Shown piece by piece: positions 11,373-25,108 of a stretch of 64,000 nt of DNA (positions are counted from its first letter, which is position 1; every line of letters begins with the position of its first letter). Source of the stretch: Pithys albifrons albifrons (taxonomy: Eukaryota; Chordata; Aves; Passeriformes; Thamnophilidae); assembly GCF_047495875.1 (NCBI RefSeq), contig NC_092459.1, forward strand, positions 92,427,560-92,491,559, given 5' to 3'. Below the pieces are notes generated by a model that had not been told where the DNA came from, did not search any database, and saw nothing but the letters and a program-made list of their open reading frames with translations. Both the position numbers and the translations under genes were made by a program.

Positions 11373-11412
11373 ATCACTTATTTAAGAACTAAATATCACT
11401 TATATAAGAACT
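11373..11412 (+). repeat. Two-copy tandem duplication, 22-bp period
   Basis: ATCACTTATTTAAGAACT at 11373-11390 recurs as ATCACTTATATAAGAACT at 11395-11412. The copies agree at 17 of 18 bases. This is a local tandem duplication with one substitution. Confidence 0.85.
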
Positions 11413-12689
11413 TCCATTTCTTGCATTCATTAGTAACTGAATACAAGATAAATATGTTAGGCCTGAGGCTGGATCCTGGTCAATTAAACTGTCATAACAA
11501 TAATGTTGAAGTTAATGCTGTGCTAGCTGAAAGAAGCACTTTCCTGTGCTACAGAGGTCAATTTCTACCACCCATATTTTAAATAAGTGCTGATTTTCTC
11601 ATCATTCACTGCTGAAAACCATGAGACAACGAAGTCATTTCTACAATAGACTGGATGCATATGAAGTATGAAAATTTTCCTAAATAATCTAATTATTTAA
11701 AAAACACCTTTCTCCTTGAAGGAATGGAGCAACAGCCAATTTCCATCCTGAGATCAAAATTAAAGCCCATATTAATACACTCAGCACGCTTTAAAAAGCT
11801 ACTGTAGGAAAAAATTGTGAGCATGCAGAACAGTTAGTTTTATCTTGGCAGGGAGTTTTTTTTTGTCTGTTTGCTAATTTTCAGTTGTTTGGGGGAAGAT
11901 TGTTCCAGGGTTTTTATTTTGTTTTCTGATTTTTTTTTCAGTAGTAGAAACTATCACATTTACAGATTGATTCCTTTTTCCAAGTTTTGTTTTTTTTTTA
12001 AAGAACAAAATGAATAAAAGCGTATTTATAACTTCGGTATGAAGTCATCCCGCTCTTTCCTGGGTCAAGAGTGTCCAGAGGTGTACAAAGGTTTAACTAT
12101 TTGACCTCAAGTGCATAAAAAAATTTCCAAACACATTTGACACTCTTTAATAAAGAAATCCCAAGATTAAATAATGCAATAATGCTTTGCTTAGGTAGAG
12201 AAGAGAAATTATGTGTCACATTACTGGTAGGACAAACTCCCTGAGGCTGTAGAAATTTCTCTAAGTTATGGTGTAACAAAATTCATGAGGACATGTCACT
12301 TTATCAACACTTATTTAAAATTATTTCTCCAACACAACTGTGTCCTTGATACCTATGAATAATGTAAATATTCCTAACCAACAACAATAAAATCTGTCTA
12401 ATAATGTATAATAAGCTGTCATGGGATAGTTAATATCAAAAAGTTTTTATGTGAAGCACAGACATAAGGATACAAAGGTGGTAGTAAAAAAAGTCAAACG
12501 ACATTTTTTTGGTCCAAGCTGCTGAGAAATAGAACTTCAAAAATCCTACTATATCAATAATCTTTCTGGGTGACATCTGCTACCTTCAAGCAAAACCCAA
12601 GATCTGCAAATCTCAGAGAAGTTTATGAAGACCTTCAATTCACTTACAAGGAGACAAAATAGTGTAAACCTGTCTAGGAAAAGCCACCC

Positions 12690-13075
12690 ATCTTCTTCCT
12701 ATCCCATTCCTGCTCCCTGTCCTCCCAGCTCCCATATGCTCTTTTTTTTTATATTTTTATTTTTTTTATTTCTAGACTGGTTTTCTTGCTAGTTTACTCT
12801 CTACATATTTTGTTTAAATTGTCATCAAACTCCTTTCTTTTAATTTTCCATGCATATCCTCTCCTCCTTTCCCTGAATTCCTTCTTATTTTTCCATTTGA
12901 ATTTTATTGTTCAAGACTCAGAGAATCTAACTGTCTTTTGAGGTTCTTCTTGGGTCTCCTGGATTTCAGCCCTCTCCTTCAACGTGTTCTTTCCTTTTCA
13001 ATTTCTGGTCAGTCCTTTTTCTTTGCTTTTCTCTTCTCTCCTCTTTTCTCTGTCACCCTTTGGTCTTTGCTATCT
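12690..13075 (+). repeat. Pyrimidine-biased (T/C-rich) block
   Basis: Most bases on the plus strand are T or C, with T-runs at about 12741-12771 and many CTCC/TTCC motifs around 12850 and 13010-13060. It looks like degenerate low-complexity DNA. A very pyrimidine-rich stretch can serve as a splice-acceptor tract, but no exon was recognised after it. Confidence 0.6.
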
Positions 13076-14513
13076 ACAAGTGTTTCATAATGGGAAAGAG
13101 TTTTGGCAAACTGAATTTTGTTCATTGTCTAGTTGTCATTGAATTCCTATGCAGTAAGGGTCAGGCAGAGGAAACATTTTTGTTTCAGAAAGGCCATTTC
13201 TCAAGGTTGCCCTGCAGATTTGGATTTGAGAAGACCACTGACTCATAAGAACAGTAGCAGAGGATCTGTTCAGCTTAGTGGACAAGCACAGAAATTCTAA
13301 CACCACCTCAGTCAAAAGACCCCAAATAATGCATTCAGAAGTTCCTTTTTTCATTGACATGTCTCAGTTCAGTTGAGCAACCAGCACTTTTTTCAAGAAA
13401 TAATACTAAACTGCCATGGAAAGAGGATGGTTCTCACTCATATTCCTCCTCTCTTTTCCAAGTGGAGGGACCTGTCAGGTTGGTGGGTAATCTCATGCAC
13501 ATGGACGCGTCTTTTTTCCCCTCTCTGAACAAGACTAAGATTTTAGAATCTTACTCCATGTGATAAGTCTGTATTGCAGCTCCACAAGATTGATTTCAGT
13601 TATTCACTGCTGGATTTCCAATAACCAGGGGAAAGGTATAAGTGAAACTACAGGAGCATTATATATATTCCCCACCAAAACTAGGAATATTTAAACAGTC
13701 TCTGCAGTCACTTTATGGAAGTGGAGGTGATCAGTAATCTCAAAGTGACATCTGGTATAAGTTTAGAGAGACTGTACTAATGCAAACAGAAGAAAAATAA
13801 TATTTTATTTAAACAGATGTTACAATGACTATGAATTATTATGTTACTCTGTTTTTTTCATATTCATTAAAATGTTCACTTTGAGACTTGCTCTTCCCAC
13901 TCAGTAGTAATTGGCACTAGACAAGTAACTTGTTTGATTTTTATGAAAAAAGGACTTTAAAAATGTTCATAGCATATAATTGTAGCTTGGAGGCCACAGA
14001 TTTAAAAAAAAAATTATTTACTTGCAACCTCCAGTGTCTCCTCTAATTTAACCAAGCTTGGTCTATTCTATTAAGGTAACTTCTAGGCTGTCCTGTGCTT
14101 TTCCACAGGATAGATATGAAGGGGAATAGCCCTTCCAGGAAGGCTTTGTAAGAAGCACTTAATACCAACCACTGCTTTTGAGAATCAAATCTTTCCCCTA
14201 AGCAGATCTTCCAGGTCAACTCTATTACACAAATATCTGCTTAAACTTAGAAATATTTTTAAAGAGTCTCTGCATTTAAAGCAGCATGTGCTCCCTTCAG
14301 CATTTTTCGTCTTCTTGGCTAACTAAAGTCCTTGTAACTATTGATTAAAGACTAAACCTCTGACTGCTTTACAATATTTCTACTGTTCAGATTTACTATC
14401 ATGGAAGGTGACAATTTCTGTAGATAATAGAAACTGTTAAAAATTTACAAATTCTAACTGGTTAGTATACTTTTTACAGTATAAACAAGCTTTGGAATAT
14501 ATTGGTGCTTTCA

Positions 14514-14537
14514 TTCATTCATTTCATTTCATTCATT
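14514..14537 (+). repeat. Short (CATT)n microsatellite
   Basis: CATT/TTTCATT units repeat several times with small interruptions. The sequence is too short and irregular to suggest function. Confidence 0.8.
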
Positions 14538-16442
14538 GCAGTAATTTAAAAAAACCCCACCAACAAACTACCCGTTTCATTCTTTTATTCTTCTGATTTA
14601 CATGGAATAGAATGAAAAATGATTAGCACAATAAGGTTTTAGAAACAAGCTATGGAGTTCAATTGAAAATTCAAACCAAATGAGAGGTGCCTATGGAAAA
14701 TTCAATATTTAAAGTCATGTAATTCCATACTCTGCAGGAATAGGTCTGTTTCAGCATGAGGTTCTTGTTGAAGCTATTTACATTTCACTCTTAACCAAAA
14801 AAAACACGTGCATTAGGTAGTCATCTGTTCTGGTTTCCACCACTGACTTTCTTTTGCAGCAAAACATTGCTGAAACACTGTACCTGTCATGCATTGCACA
14901 GCACCAAACCAAATGATTTATGAGTATCCAACAGTGATCTGATGCTTCTAATTAGTCAATCAAATATGCAAGCTGTGTCAAAAATCAGACATCTTTTGGA
15001 AAGTGGAAAAAACATCCAGAGAAACTCAATCTTATTTAGTAAATTCCCATAACCATCTATGCACCCCAAAAAATTGAAAAGGAAGCAGAAACTCTTTCCT
15101 GACAACCTCTAAATTTATATGAAGTCCTTCTACATGACTTCTGCAGGTCCTTGCTCCAGGGACTGTATCATGGTTTGAAACCCTAAGGAACAGGAGCTCC
15201 TCATGCACAGCCTCAGGCCGGGAAGTTTAACGCTGATATAACAGTACAAAGCAAAAACTGTGTTAGACCCCTTCTTCAGTCAGTAAATCTATACACTGAT
15301 TTTTTCCATATAGATCTAGAAAATTCTTATTCTTCTTAATCTTCTTTTCAGAAAGAACAAGGAAAATGGTTAAACTGATTCCTTGTCCTTGTCTTGTGTT
15401 TTTCAGCACTTTTCCTGTTCTCCATGTAGTTTCTTGCCAATATGGCATCAAAAAGGCACATGGCTTGGGCCAGACTAGTGTGATTGCTGAAGTATTTCTT
15501 TCTCTTAATAAAAGAAATGGGGCACTTGTTGACTGTAAGTCTTGTCTTATCATTATGTGATAATGTTTGCTCAATGTCCCCTAACTGCTACTGATGGTAA
15601 TAACAAATAACACATATTCTTGGGGGAATCACAAATTAAGGCAAATGTAATTTTTCTGAAATGCAGTTATTTACAAGGCAATTTCTTCTCAGCAAGACAT
15701 CCATACAACTGCAAAAGACCAAGGATGGCTCACAATCCATTCAATTCCCCTTTCGGTCACAACTCCAAAAATTAAGAGAAAAGAAACATGAAAATCCATA
15801 TAGAAAACAAGATCTCTTAAGATCCATCCTGCTGTAATCATAGTTTAACCTAGAAAATATGATCTGAAGCAGCACCTGGAACAGAAAAATGATGACTAGC
15901 CTGATGGCCTTCCCCACTGCCTGAAATGTGTGGCTCCTTGATAAGCCTGGCACAGAATTTTACTGTTCCATGGAGTATGACTTAGTTCTACTCTCACAGC
16001 CAGCTCTACACTGAGCATAGAAATCTCTTGGTGCTAGTGAAAATTTACTGTGTTGATGACATTGTGCATTCAAAATGCCTTTGTCCGAAGCTTGTATCGC
16101 TGTATCTTCTGAAAAGTTTGTTTTCTAGAGTTGTTTCAATGACAGGAGGTACTTTGTCTAAAAGTTCGAACTGATTTTGTAAGCAAATTTTATTTTCTAC
16201 CTGCAAATAAACGATGCCCAATGACCCAGTAGGAAACCATGAGGCTTCTGCTCCTTAGGTCACATTAGAATAATGGGTTTCTGATGTGCAATCCTAATGA
16301 CCATTCACATTTTCATATGATTTTTATCTCACACAGGACTTCTGGGAGGTAATTTTATGAAGTAGTGATACCTAACCACACTGCTACTAAAATTATAGTG
16401 CTATAGTTTACCGTGGAAAAAGAGAACAGATACTAAAGCTGT

Positions 16443-16666
16443 TGTAATGTCTCTGGAGACAAAATTATGGCTTATTTCCGGTATAAGAAATGTTGCTTTA
16501 TGGTGTGAAAATCACTACAGCCTATTGGAACATGGCTTTGACCCTATATAAACTGCTTGCAGTGTATCAATAAATGGCATTCTACCTAAAACCACATTGG
16601 TTCATCATGTGATGTCCTTTGATCCTCCACATTATCTGCACTAGTATTTAGGTTCTTAAGCCTATG
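16443..16666 (+). mobile_element. ERV LTR remnant with alpharetrovirus/ERVK-like layout
   Basis: The block starts with TGTAATGTCTCTGG. It has an ATTGG (inverted CCAAT) box at about 16524-16528, a TATA box TATATAAA at 16545-16552 and AATAAA at 16569-16574. After these come a short R-like segment and ACCACATTGGTTCATCATGT from 16591. The close spacing of TATA and AATAAA followed by ACCACATTGG matches the promoter/R region of avian leukosis-type and related ERVK LTRs as I know them. AAGCTGT occurs both just before the TG (16436-16442) and at 16667-16673, so it may be a target-site duplication. However, the proposed right end lacks the usual CA. No primer-binding site or viral gene follows, so this is a solo or partial LTR. 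The exact ends are uncertain. Confidence 0.58.
16545..16574 (+). promoter_or_regulatory. LTR TATA box and polyadenylation signal
   Basis: TATATAAA (16545-16552) and AATAAA (16569-16574) are both intact and about 24 bases apart, start to start. This is the compact arrangement of short-R avian LTRs. Both look undamaged, so residual promoter activity cannot be excluded from the sequence. Confidence 0.55.
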
Positions 16667-16673
16667 AAGCTGT

Positions 16674-19600
16674 AGACTTTAACTTTTGTGCCCTAAACTT
16701 ACATAATTATCATGAGCCTTATTATAGTGAATGCATTCTTTAAAGGTCCAAAACATCCAAAATTCTCAAATTTTATTTCAGAGAAATAGAAATTCTAGAG
16801 CTCATGTCTTCAGAAAAACCTGACCATAACGGCTGAGTCCTTTAAGACAAACTATCTTTTTTTTTTTTTAACCCTATGATTTGGAAGGTGGCAAGTCAGA
16901 GTTGTGATTTCTGAATACCGGCAACTCAGACATGGCAATCTGTTATAATAAGGATAGTTAAAACTTTCATGTAAGAGTTTTTACTGTTCCTGAAACTTGG
17001 AATTCCAAACCTAATAACATTAATTCCATATTCCTTACCTTTCTTTAAAAAAGCAGAAACATGCCAACTTCCTCACATTGGCTTATGTAGTGATTTCAGC
17101 TTTCTGATGAATAGCTAGATCGGGAAAAAACAAAAAGGACACACCGATCCAAATACTAACCAGAAGGCAAGCCCCTCCTGAAAATTAACTAGCAGAAGCT
17201 TTCATGACACCTTCTGTGGGCACATACACACACACTGATGACAATATCTCTGCAAACCTCTCAACAGATCTTGCACCTTCTACTCCAAGACCTTACCTGT
17301 AGTTCTTGTATGTTCAGGAGGCTGCCAACACCTCCTCTAATCCTTCCCACCATTTGGGCCAGACTCTCTATATCTGAGTGATCATCCTGCACTTGCTTCT
17401 TCCCCAGATCAAGGAATCTCATACCTGGTCTCTTCTGCTCTCTGGACCTTTTCTATGTTAGTTAAAGAGCCTTTACTCATTCTCCTTTTTAGCAGCACAT
17501 CCACAGTGTCCTTTCACTTACTGTTTTTTTCCCCCATTGCTGAGCCTCTTCTGTTCAGCCCAGCTTCTTAAAGCTTTTGGACACTTTCTCCCTCCAAAAT
17601 TTACTAGGGCATATATATACTCTTTCAGGACCTAGAAGCCTGATTTTAATTGCTGTAGTTTCACTAGCAATCTACTTGAAGCAATATAGAACTCTCCCTA
17701 TAGGATAATTGCCTAAATTAACTAATATCCAAGGTATCTAATTATCCTATGCAGTGTTCCGTGGGGCTAGATTACAACATGTACTGGAGCTAGCTAATTG
17801 TAAATAATTCTACCAGATCCACATGAGCTGTGTTAAGCAAAAGTGGCATAGCAGTAACCACAGTACAGGCAGACCCTCAGGACAAGGATGCGTTTGTAAC
17901 TTCACTGCCCAATACTCAGATAATTGTAAAACACTGCAGTTATCACCTCCTACATTTGCTCTGATGGCTAATGAGCCAAAGAGAGCATCTGAGGTCAAAC
18001 TGCAAATGTGAGCCAAACCCAGCCATTGCTCAACCCTTGCCATATGGGAATTAAAAACTGGAGTCTTTCACTGGTGGAAATTGCAGACTCTTTCACTTTC
18101 AGAATATTCCCTCTCCACACATTATTCCAGACAGTACTGCATGGATACTGCAGTTCTTCTCCTATTTTTAAGAGTGTGAGGCACTTGGCTGGGAATTCTC
18201 CATGCTATAATGTGTGTTTGATCAAAAATTTAACTACTTCTTATAATTGTAAAATGAACACTTCCTGCTCCTGCAAATATTTCCATGGAAACTGCTCAAT
18301 ACTGTTGTAAAAAAATGAAACGGCTTTACTAACGGGTCTTTGTATTTTTTCTGAATATAAAAAGAAGCTCTTGCTCAGTCTTGATGCATCAGAATTTCTC
18401 ATTTTTTGCAGAAAAACACAGTCAGTGAATGAGATATATAAACCAATCCATAGTACTATAAGTTAGTAGCCTAAATTCTTGGCTCCATACAGTTGGAGTT
18501 GAGAAGGGGTAGTTGAGGTGGACATATTATTTTATTTAGTTTTGTATAAAATAGAAAAATTGTATTTTATTTTTTAAATTGTTCATATGGAATGATAAAA
18601 AATATCTGATATGTGATGATATATTTGTGATTTCAGAAGATGACTGAAGGTTGTGCTGATTGGGAACATTTTGAATGCAATTGGAGACTCCTGAAAATGA
18701 AGTAATTTTTTTCATTAATATCACCAAAAAAAAATCTCATTCTAGGAAATGATACTCATCTCAGAGGCTCTATTTTCATGTGGGAGGCATCCAAGATAAT
18801 ATCTTAGCCTTCTGATTCAGATAGTAAACAACTGGTGTGGTTGACACTGATAGGAACTGGTGGACATGACATAGCTTTCCCTGAGGCAAGACTTCTGGCA
18901 TTTGGTCTCCAGCTAGGAAAATTCTAAAGGAAATTCTCTCTATCTGGTAATGTGGAGAGATAGGGTGGTTATGGTGGTGTCCAGGGTAGTTCACAGTCAA
19001 GAAGTCTGACATGTCTCCTCTCTTCACTGACTTCTGTTACAGAAAAGAGACTTTTATAATCACCTAAAATGACCCCTCTCTCAGATTCACATAAGATGAT
19101 TGCAGTTGTGGGCCCTGCTCCCCACCTGAAGGCTGCCTGCAGTGGAAGGTGACAAGGATACATATGCTTATCCTTAAACTGTATATCTAAGATTTCTTTT
19201 TTCAATTAAAGATAGTTTTCTAGAAGGAAGACCATGAAAGGGCAGAAGTATGCAATGAACATCTCCTTGAAATCTATGTAGGTATCCAGTCAGTAGGTCC
19301 TGGATGACAAGCAAAGAAAACCATGTATAAAACCTGTTTTGCTGATATGATTTCACATCCAAGGGAAAACCAGCAAGGTCTTGCCCAGAATTTAAATCAG
19401 TATTTGAAACAGAACTATATCTATGTCACTGAGTGCATATACATGACAGGTTTTCTTACTGAATGTAAAACAGTCTTTGTCTCCCACTTCCTTTGCATTT
19501 TTTTGCTGTTAATTGGCATGTTTGGAGAAGAGAAGGCATATTAAAAGGAGTCAAAAGGGGGCACCTTTCTGATGATATAAGATGTCATGGCAGTTGTTAA

Positions 19601-22600
19601 AGAAATCCCAACACATCTTGGCTAATTACATCTAGAGGTCTCAATTTGTTACTTTTGATCTAGGATTATATAGCTTGCTTTCCTTGTGTTAATTGACTAG
19701 TTCAGAATTTCCTGAACACTATATCATCTTTGATATGTCTGTCTTTGTTCCCTTTCATCTCTTTGCAGAACTCCATTTAACAACACTACAAGAGTTAATG
19801 TCATCTGAAGTCTCAATATCTGTGAGTGAGAATGCCAAATTCTTTGACACTTGCTATCAGTCACAGCAGCTTCAGCTGGAAGATAAGGCTTCCCTAGTTG
19901 GTCCTTATGTTTTTCAGAAAATGTTGTGGATAAGGTATCTCATGTTTTTTTGATCCTGATATCTGAATTGCACCAGGTAAAAAGTGGCTTACAATGAAAA
20001 AAACCCCAAAAAACTATAGTGGGCTGTTAGGATAAGTCTAGGATTGTTAATACTAGATGATCAGTACAAATTACTGCTGTCACCTCAATTAGATGACATG
20101 GAAAGAGCATCTTTAGATATTGCTGCCTTTATTCTTATCTTCCAGTATGTTATCATCATGTTTTCCCAGGACTTTTCTTTTAGTTTCTGTCCTGCATCAT
20201 GACAGCAGTATAAGGCATTTGCCATGCAACCCACTTTTGGGTTAACTTGTTACCTGAGCATCTTGAGGATTATAGCACCTGTATAATATGCTGTATGTGA
20301 GTAAGTGTTGCTTGACTACTGGCAAAGAGTGTCAAAAAGTATTCCAAATTTTAGGAGAGTCTTTTTTATTTTCTTATATTGATTTTTTTATGGGGCAGTT
20401 TTTTAGCTTACTCTGCTGATTTAGAAATGAGGAGAGTTAGCAGCACTTTGCCAATATCCCAGACTTTATTAATACACTTACTAGATGAGGAATCCAAATA
20501 GCTTTCCTTCATGCTCTGAATTTTACACCTTTCAGGCCTGAAGAAAAACCCACACCTGTCTGAAAAAGCTACTTCTGTAACACTATTCAACCCATGGGAG
20601 GAGAACTAGGATTTATAGCCCAGCAAACAGATTTAAAGCTGGCCTTCCTGCTGTTGACTTCAGACATTCACCTTTCCTGCAATAAAACTCTAGTCTTCTT
20701 GCCATACAATTCCTCCCCTAGTAGGATGTAAAGACAGAACTAGTTTTCATCATCACTAGGAATTGCCAGTCACTTGTTAAATTAAAATTGTCTGAGAGTA
20801 AGTATGTCACATATCCTCCTTCTTTGCATTGGTTATTCCCATCTTCATCCATCTCTAGTGGCAGTGATGAAAGGATTAAATACTCAGGTAGGTCTGATGC
20901 TGAAAATGAACTGATATCTCCACAAGACATGCTTTGATAGGTAACCTGCCAGCCATGGCAGCAAAGGGATTCCTTTCTGTGACCACTTACTAGAAAACCC
21001 AAACCAAGTCCACTACCAACACTGCATAGAAATTAATATTCTAAGCCAGGTATAGGGATTTGATGGATGTCCAATTACCTTAGGCCCTCCAATTATTCTA
21101 GCAGTTTTTTGGGGAACCAGCCTGCAAGACTTTCATGTGTTGCTTCCATCATTCTCTAAAGGTACAATGTCATACAGAGAGACTGGACGAAAGGTTTCCA
21201 AAAAGAATTTTAAAATTGACAAAGAAAAGAAAGGTTTCTAACTATATCTTAATTTACATAGAAAATAAACTTAATTAATTCTTATTTTCTGAATTTTTGT
21301 GTATTATCATTGACCAATACATCTCAGTTTGGTTCTTTTCAGCCTTACAGGAGATATAAAAACTATAGTCCTTACATCTTCCAACACCAAATCCACTACA
21401 GACAGTGAATATAATACTAATGTTAATAACCAGTTAATGCTTTCAGAGCTTGCGAGATCCTGGGTACTCTCTAGCTCATTACACAGACTATGGTGAGAAT
21501 GTGTCTCCTAGACTTTGTTAACATGAAATAGTTACTACAGCACACAGTATCCCTGCAAGAGGCCACATAAAGGAACAACTCCTCCTAAGCCAGCAAAAGC
21601 TGTCCCTGCACTCTTCCTTTAGGATCAGGACAAAAAAAAAAAAAAAAGGCTTTCTGATGCTCTGCAATCCTCTTACAGTCCTTACTCATCCATTCAGCCC
21701 TTTCCTGACCATTTGTTTTGTAGTTGTCCTGTAACTTTCTTGCTCTTTCTACCTTAACATACTTATTTTTTTTCTGTATTGGATTTGGATAAGGTGTGAG
21801 GCAGATGTTATCCAAAAGTGAATATAAAAATACATTTAGGGATAACCTAGTGTCCCTTAAATTTTGTTCACTGTAAGGAATCTCCTTTAACACTTTAACC
21901 ATAATTAAAAATTCCATAAATATTATGTACAGCTTCTGATTTATAAAAAAAAAAAGGGAGGGTTAGTGAAAACAGCTTTAACAGTGGTTTTATGCCAACA
22001 AGAAGTATAGTACAAGTATAGTTTTCACGTACATAACAGAAGCTGAAAATGAAGGTACAGGCTCCTCACATACAAGCCAAGCGTCATCGCTTTGGAATCC
22101 ATTAGAAGGAGCACTTCTAGCAGGAGCAATTGCTATTGACTGCCTTACCCTTAAGTATTTTATGTTATACCGACCATGTTGTTCTCTTAAAATTGTTGCA
22201 TGGATCTTGTCTAAAAAGCAAAGCATCTAATACATTTCAGTGAGATCCTTTTTACTTAGAGCCTTTCTTCAAGGCATTTTAAAGCAGAAAAATAAATAGT
22301 CATGCCATTTTGTTTAATGCATGGATGATGTGAATCAGCTCTGCTGGCAACTGCTGCCTTTTGCAGGCTGAGTCAATTTACAACTTCATAAAGAGCAACT
22401 GATAATGACCAGTGTGTATAAATTCTGTTTCTTACATTTTTTTGATGATCAATGTGTCTGAATGGTAATCTCCCACTGCCAGTTCCAATGAGCAATAGCT
22501 AGAGAGTGCTTTAAATATTAAATATAGCTGGAAGATTTGCTTTCAGCAGGCAGGGAAATCCCATATTTTTAGCCCTTGCATGATTATTGTATTATGAATA

Positions 22601-24600
22601 ATTGAAGAAGTTGAATAGAAAAGGTTGAGGCTCCAAGTAACTCTCATACAAAGCTAAAAAGAGATGGGCAAAACTTAATGGGGAAAAAAAATCTCCCAAA
22701 CTTTTCCATTAATATTCAAAACTTGATATTATTCTCATAACCAAATTACAGTGTGCAATAAAAAACAAAACCACCAAAGCTGATCTGGAGACATCTCACA
22801 TACTGATGCCAGCAGGATTTCCAATAGTCTGTTTAGTTTTCTTGGCAAAAAACCTAGACATGGAAACCCCTCTGAACATAAAGGGCAGAGGCATGGGATT
22901 GGGGGGATTGCTGAAGGAAGGTTTCATAAGGACACAGAAAGCACTTCAGAGAAAGTCAGCTCATCTAACACAAACACTGAAATCAACTGGGTTAGAAACA
23001 GACTTCCAAACATTTCCTGATTAATTTGAAGCTGTTGGCTACATGCTCAAGTGTGTTTTCCCCAGTCTCAAATACAAGCTTGTGCTCAGAGTTGTTCCAC
23101 TGTAAACAAGGAAGTGTTTACAATACCTTTAAAGAAACTGGCTACATGTTTATGTGAAGATAAACAGGTTTATCTGAAGAAACATATTTTTCATTCAAGG
23201 AAACATCTAACTATGAAGCACGAAAATGTGAAAGTAAGGTGCCATCTCTTTTGCATCAGGTGTAAATATTACAAAGAGGAGACCACTGGTGGTTTGAGCT
23301 TGGCAGTAGGTTATTTCCAACACTAAAGCAGGAGAAAGTCCTCTCCTTATGCCAGAGACCAAGGAGTTTTAAACTTTGAATCAGTGCTAAGAAAGTAAAC
23401 ATTTTTTGTTTAACTCTCCTGAAGCAAAGCAGATCAGATTTAAATTCACTGTAAACAGATTTTATTCACTAGAATTGTGTTTCCTTTCTTCCAGCCAAGC
23501 TTCATTACTTACCAGAGCAAGAGAACAGCATTAGCTTACCAGGCATTATTTTAAAAATAGAGATACATTAAGAACATATTAAAAAAATAACATCCATAGA
23601 CACTCATGTTCATTAAGGAACAAAGATTCAGGTATTTAAAATATCTTGTTTGTCCTGTTGGTGCTGAATTTTAAGAGCAAGATGAAAGTATCATACACAA
23701 CAAACCAGTTTCCAGTTAGAAATTTCTTATAAAGCACCACAGCCATCATTAGGAAATTTTGAGCACCACTAGTAGTCCTGAGCTCAAAATATATGGAAAG
23801 CACTATCCTGGAAGAAACCACGGGGGCTTAGTTTGCATAGGTTTGTTTTATCTTTTGAATTGGTTTGGTTTCGGCTTTTTGTGCATAAATGAAGTGCTCA
23901 CAGAAATAATTATGGCCACTGTCACATAATGAGAAGTCTTAAATTCTCAACTTGTTTTTGTTTACAGGAGAAGGTTCTGTGAATCCTCTGAAGAATGTTC
24001 ATACCAAGCAAAGATTCATCCACAAAAAATAAATTATGTTTCTTTTGGCATCTACAAAACAACTTTGTACATTTCTACCAACATAAACTTTTACTTAAAA
24101 ATACAAAGACTGTTCTTATAATATTTTTCATGTTAAAAAAACTCTTGTAGTACTCGCAATAGGATATGGTGATTTCAAATGCATACAACTCTTGCTAAAA
24201 TTCCACAAACAGTAAGGAATTAGAATAGACTATCACAGACAATTAAACTGCATGGAAAAATAAAAGAAGCAAATAACTACTTTTTTTTAACTAAAGGAAC
24301 AAAGAATAATGTTTTTGTAGAAGACAGTTCCTGCCCATGGAGGATTTAAAAGCAGCACTGTCATTGCTGATCACTAAACCAGATTGTCGTTTCTAGTTTT
24401 GTGAAATAATCAGTAACAATACAGTGAAAAATCAATAACATCTCAAACAGAATCATTCGTTCACCGCTTTTGCCTTTGCAGACCAATTTGTGCAGTCGTT
24501 ATTCTTTTCTATTTTGGGTCAAGGTTTGGGGACTCTGCATAATAAACCTGCATCTTACGGACCATCCCTGCTCTGACCAGCTTTTCCATAGCCACTCCCA
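16674..24600. other. Long spacer, no gene recognised
   Basis: No coding gene, RNA gene or clear mobile element was recognised. An A16 run lies at 21632-21647. The minus-strand frame at 21585-21917 (110 codons) is read partly through that A-run, so it is not credible. Frames around 17810-18310 (100 codons or fewer) overlap on both strands and resemble nothing known. Confidence 0.55.
21632..21647 (+). repeat. A16 homopolymer
   Basis: Sixteen consecutive A bases. No upstream element whose tail this could be was recognised. Confidence 0.9.
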
Positions 24601-25108
24601 TAGAATCCCAAAATGGTTAAAGTTGGAAGGGACTACAGTGGGTGATCTGGCTCAACCTCCCTTCTCAAGCAGGGCCATCCTAGATCACATTGCAGAGGAT
24701 TGTGTCTGGACAGTTTATGAGTATCTCCAGTGAGGGAAACTCCACTGCCTCTTTGGGCAACCTGTTCCAGTGTTCAGCCAACCACACAGTAAAGATCTTC
24801 CTCACATTCAAGTGGAACTTCCTGTCCATTGCCTCTTGTCTTATTGCTTAGCACCACCAAGAAGAGCCCAAATCCACCCTCTCCCTTCAGACACTTATAG
24901 ACATTGATGAGGTTCCCTCTCAGTCGAGTTTTCTTGAGGCTTAAGAGGCCAAGCTCTCTCAGCCTGTCCTCATAAGAGAAATGCTCCAGTCCCTTAGTCA
25001 TCTTTGTCACCCTCTGTTGGACCCACTCCAGGAGATCCATGTCTTTCTTGTCCTGAGGAGCCCAGAGCTGGACATGGCACTCTAGGTGAGGCCTCACTAG
25101 GGCCGAGT
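24601..25108 (-). mobile_element. CR1 LINE, 5'-truncated, older subfamily
   Basis: The minus strand encodes the C-terminal part of the CR1 reverse-transcriptase ORF. The frame at 24774-25097 begins [19 protein letters not shown] and continues into [19 protein letters not shown]. The 3' UTR then ends near TTTTGGGATTCTA at 24601. Its tail differs from the other copies here: the 3' UTR reads CTTCCAACTTTAACCA, and the protein has WVQQRV and NVYKCLKGE. It therefore belongs to a different, probably older CR1 subfamily. It is truncated at its 5' end within the SALVRPH segment. CR1 copies typically lack target-site duplications and none is seen. Confidence 0.92.

Larger units (their letters stand above)
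9573..16435. other. Long spacer, no gene recognised
   Basis: No protein-coding gene or RNA gene was recognised. The block holds low-complexity tracts and one short tandem duplication, listed separately. A somewhat GC-richer stretch at 10235-10444 has a 69-codon plus-strand frame that resembles nothing known. The 103-codon minus-strand frame at 15263-15574 is opposite another frame and is not convincing. Confidence 0.55.

Noticed and set aside
21585..21917. 110-codon minus-strand ORF
   Set aside because: It includes a poly-Phe stretch translated from the A16 run and has no recognisable family.
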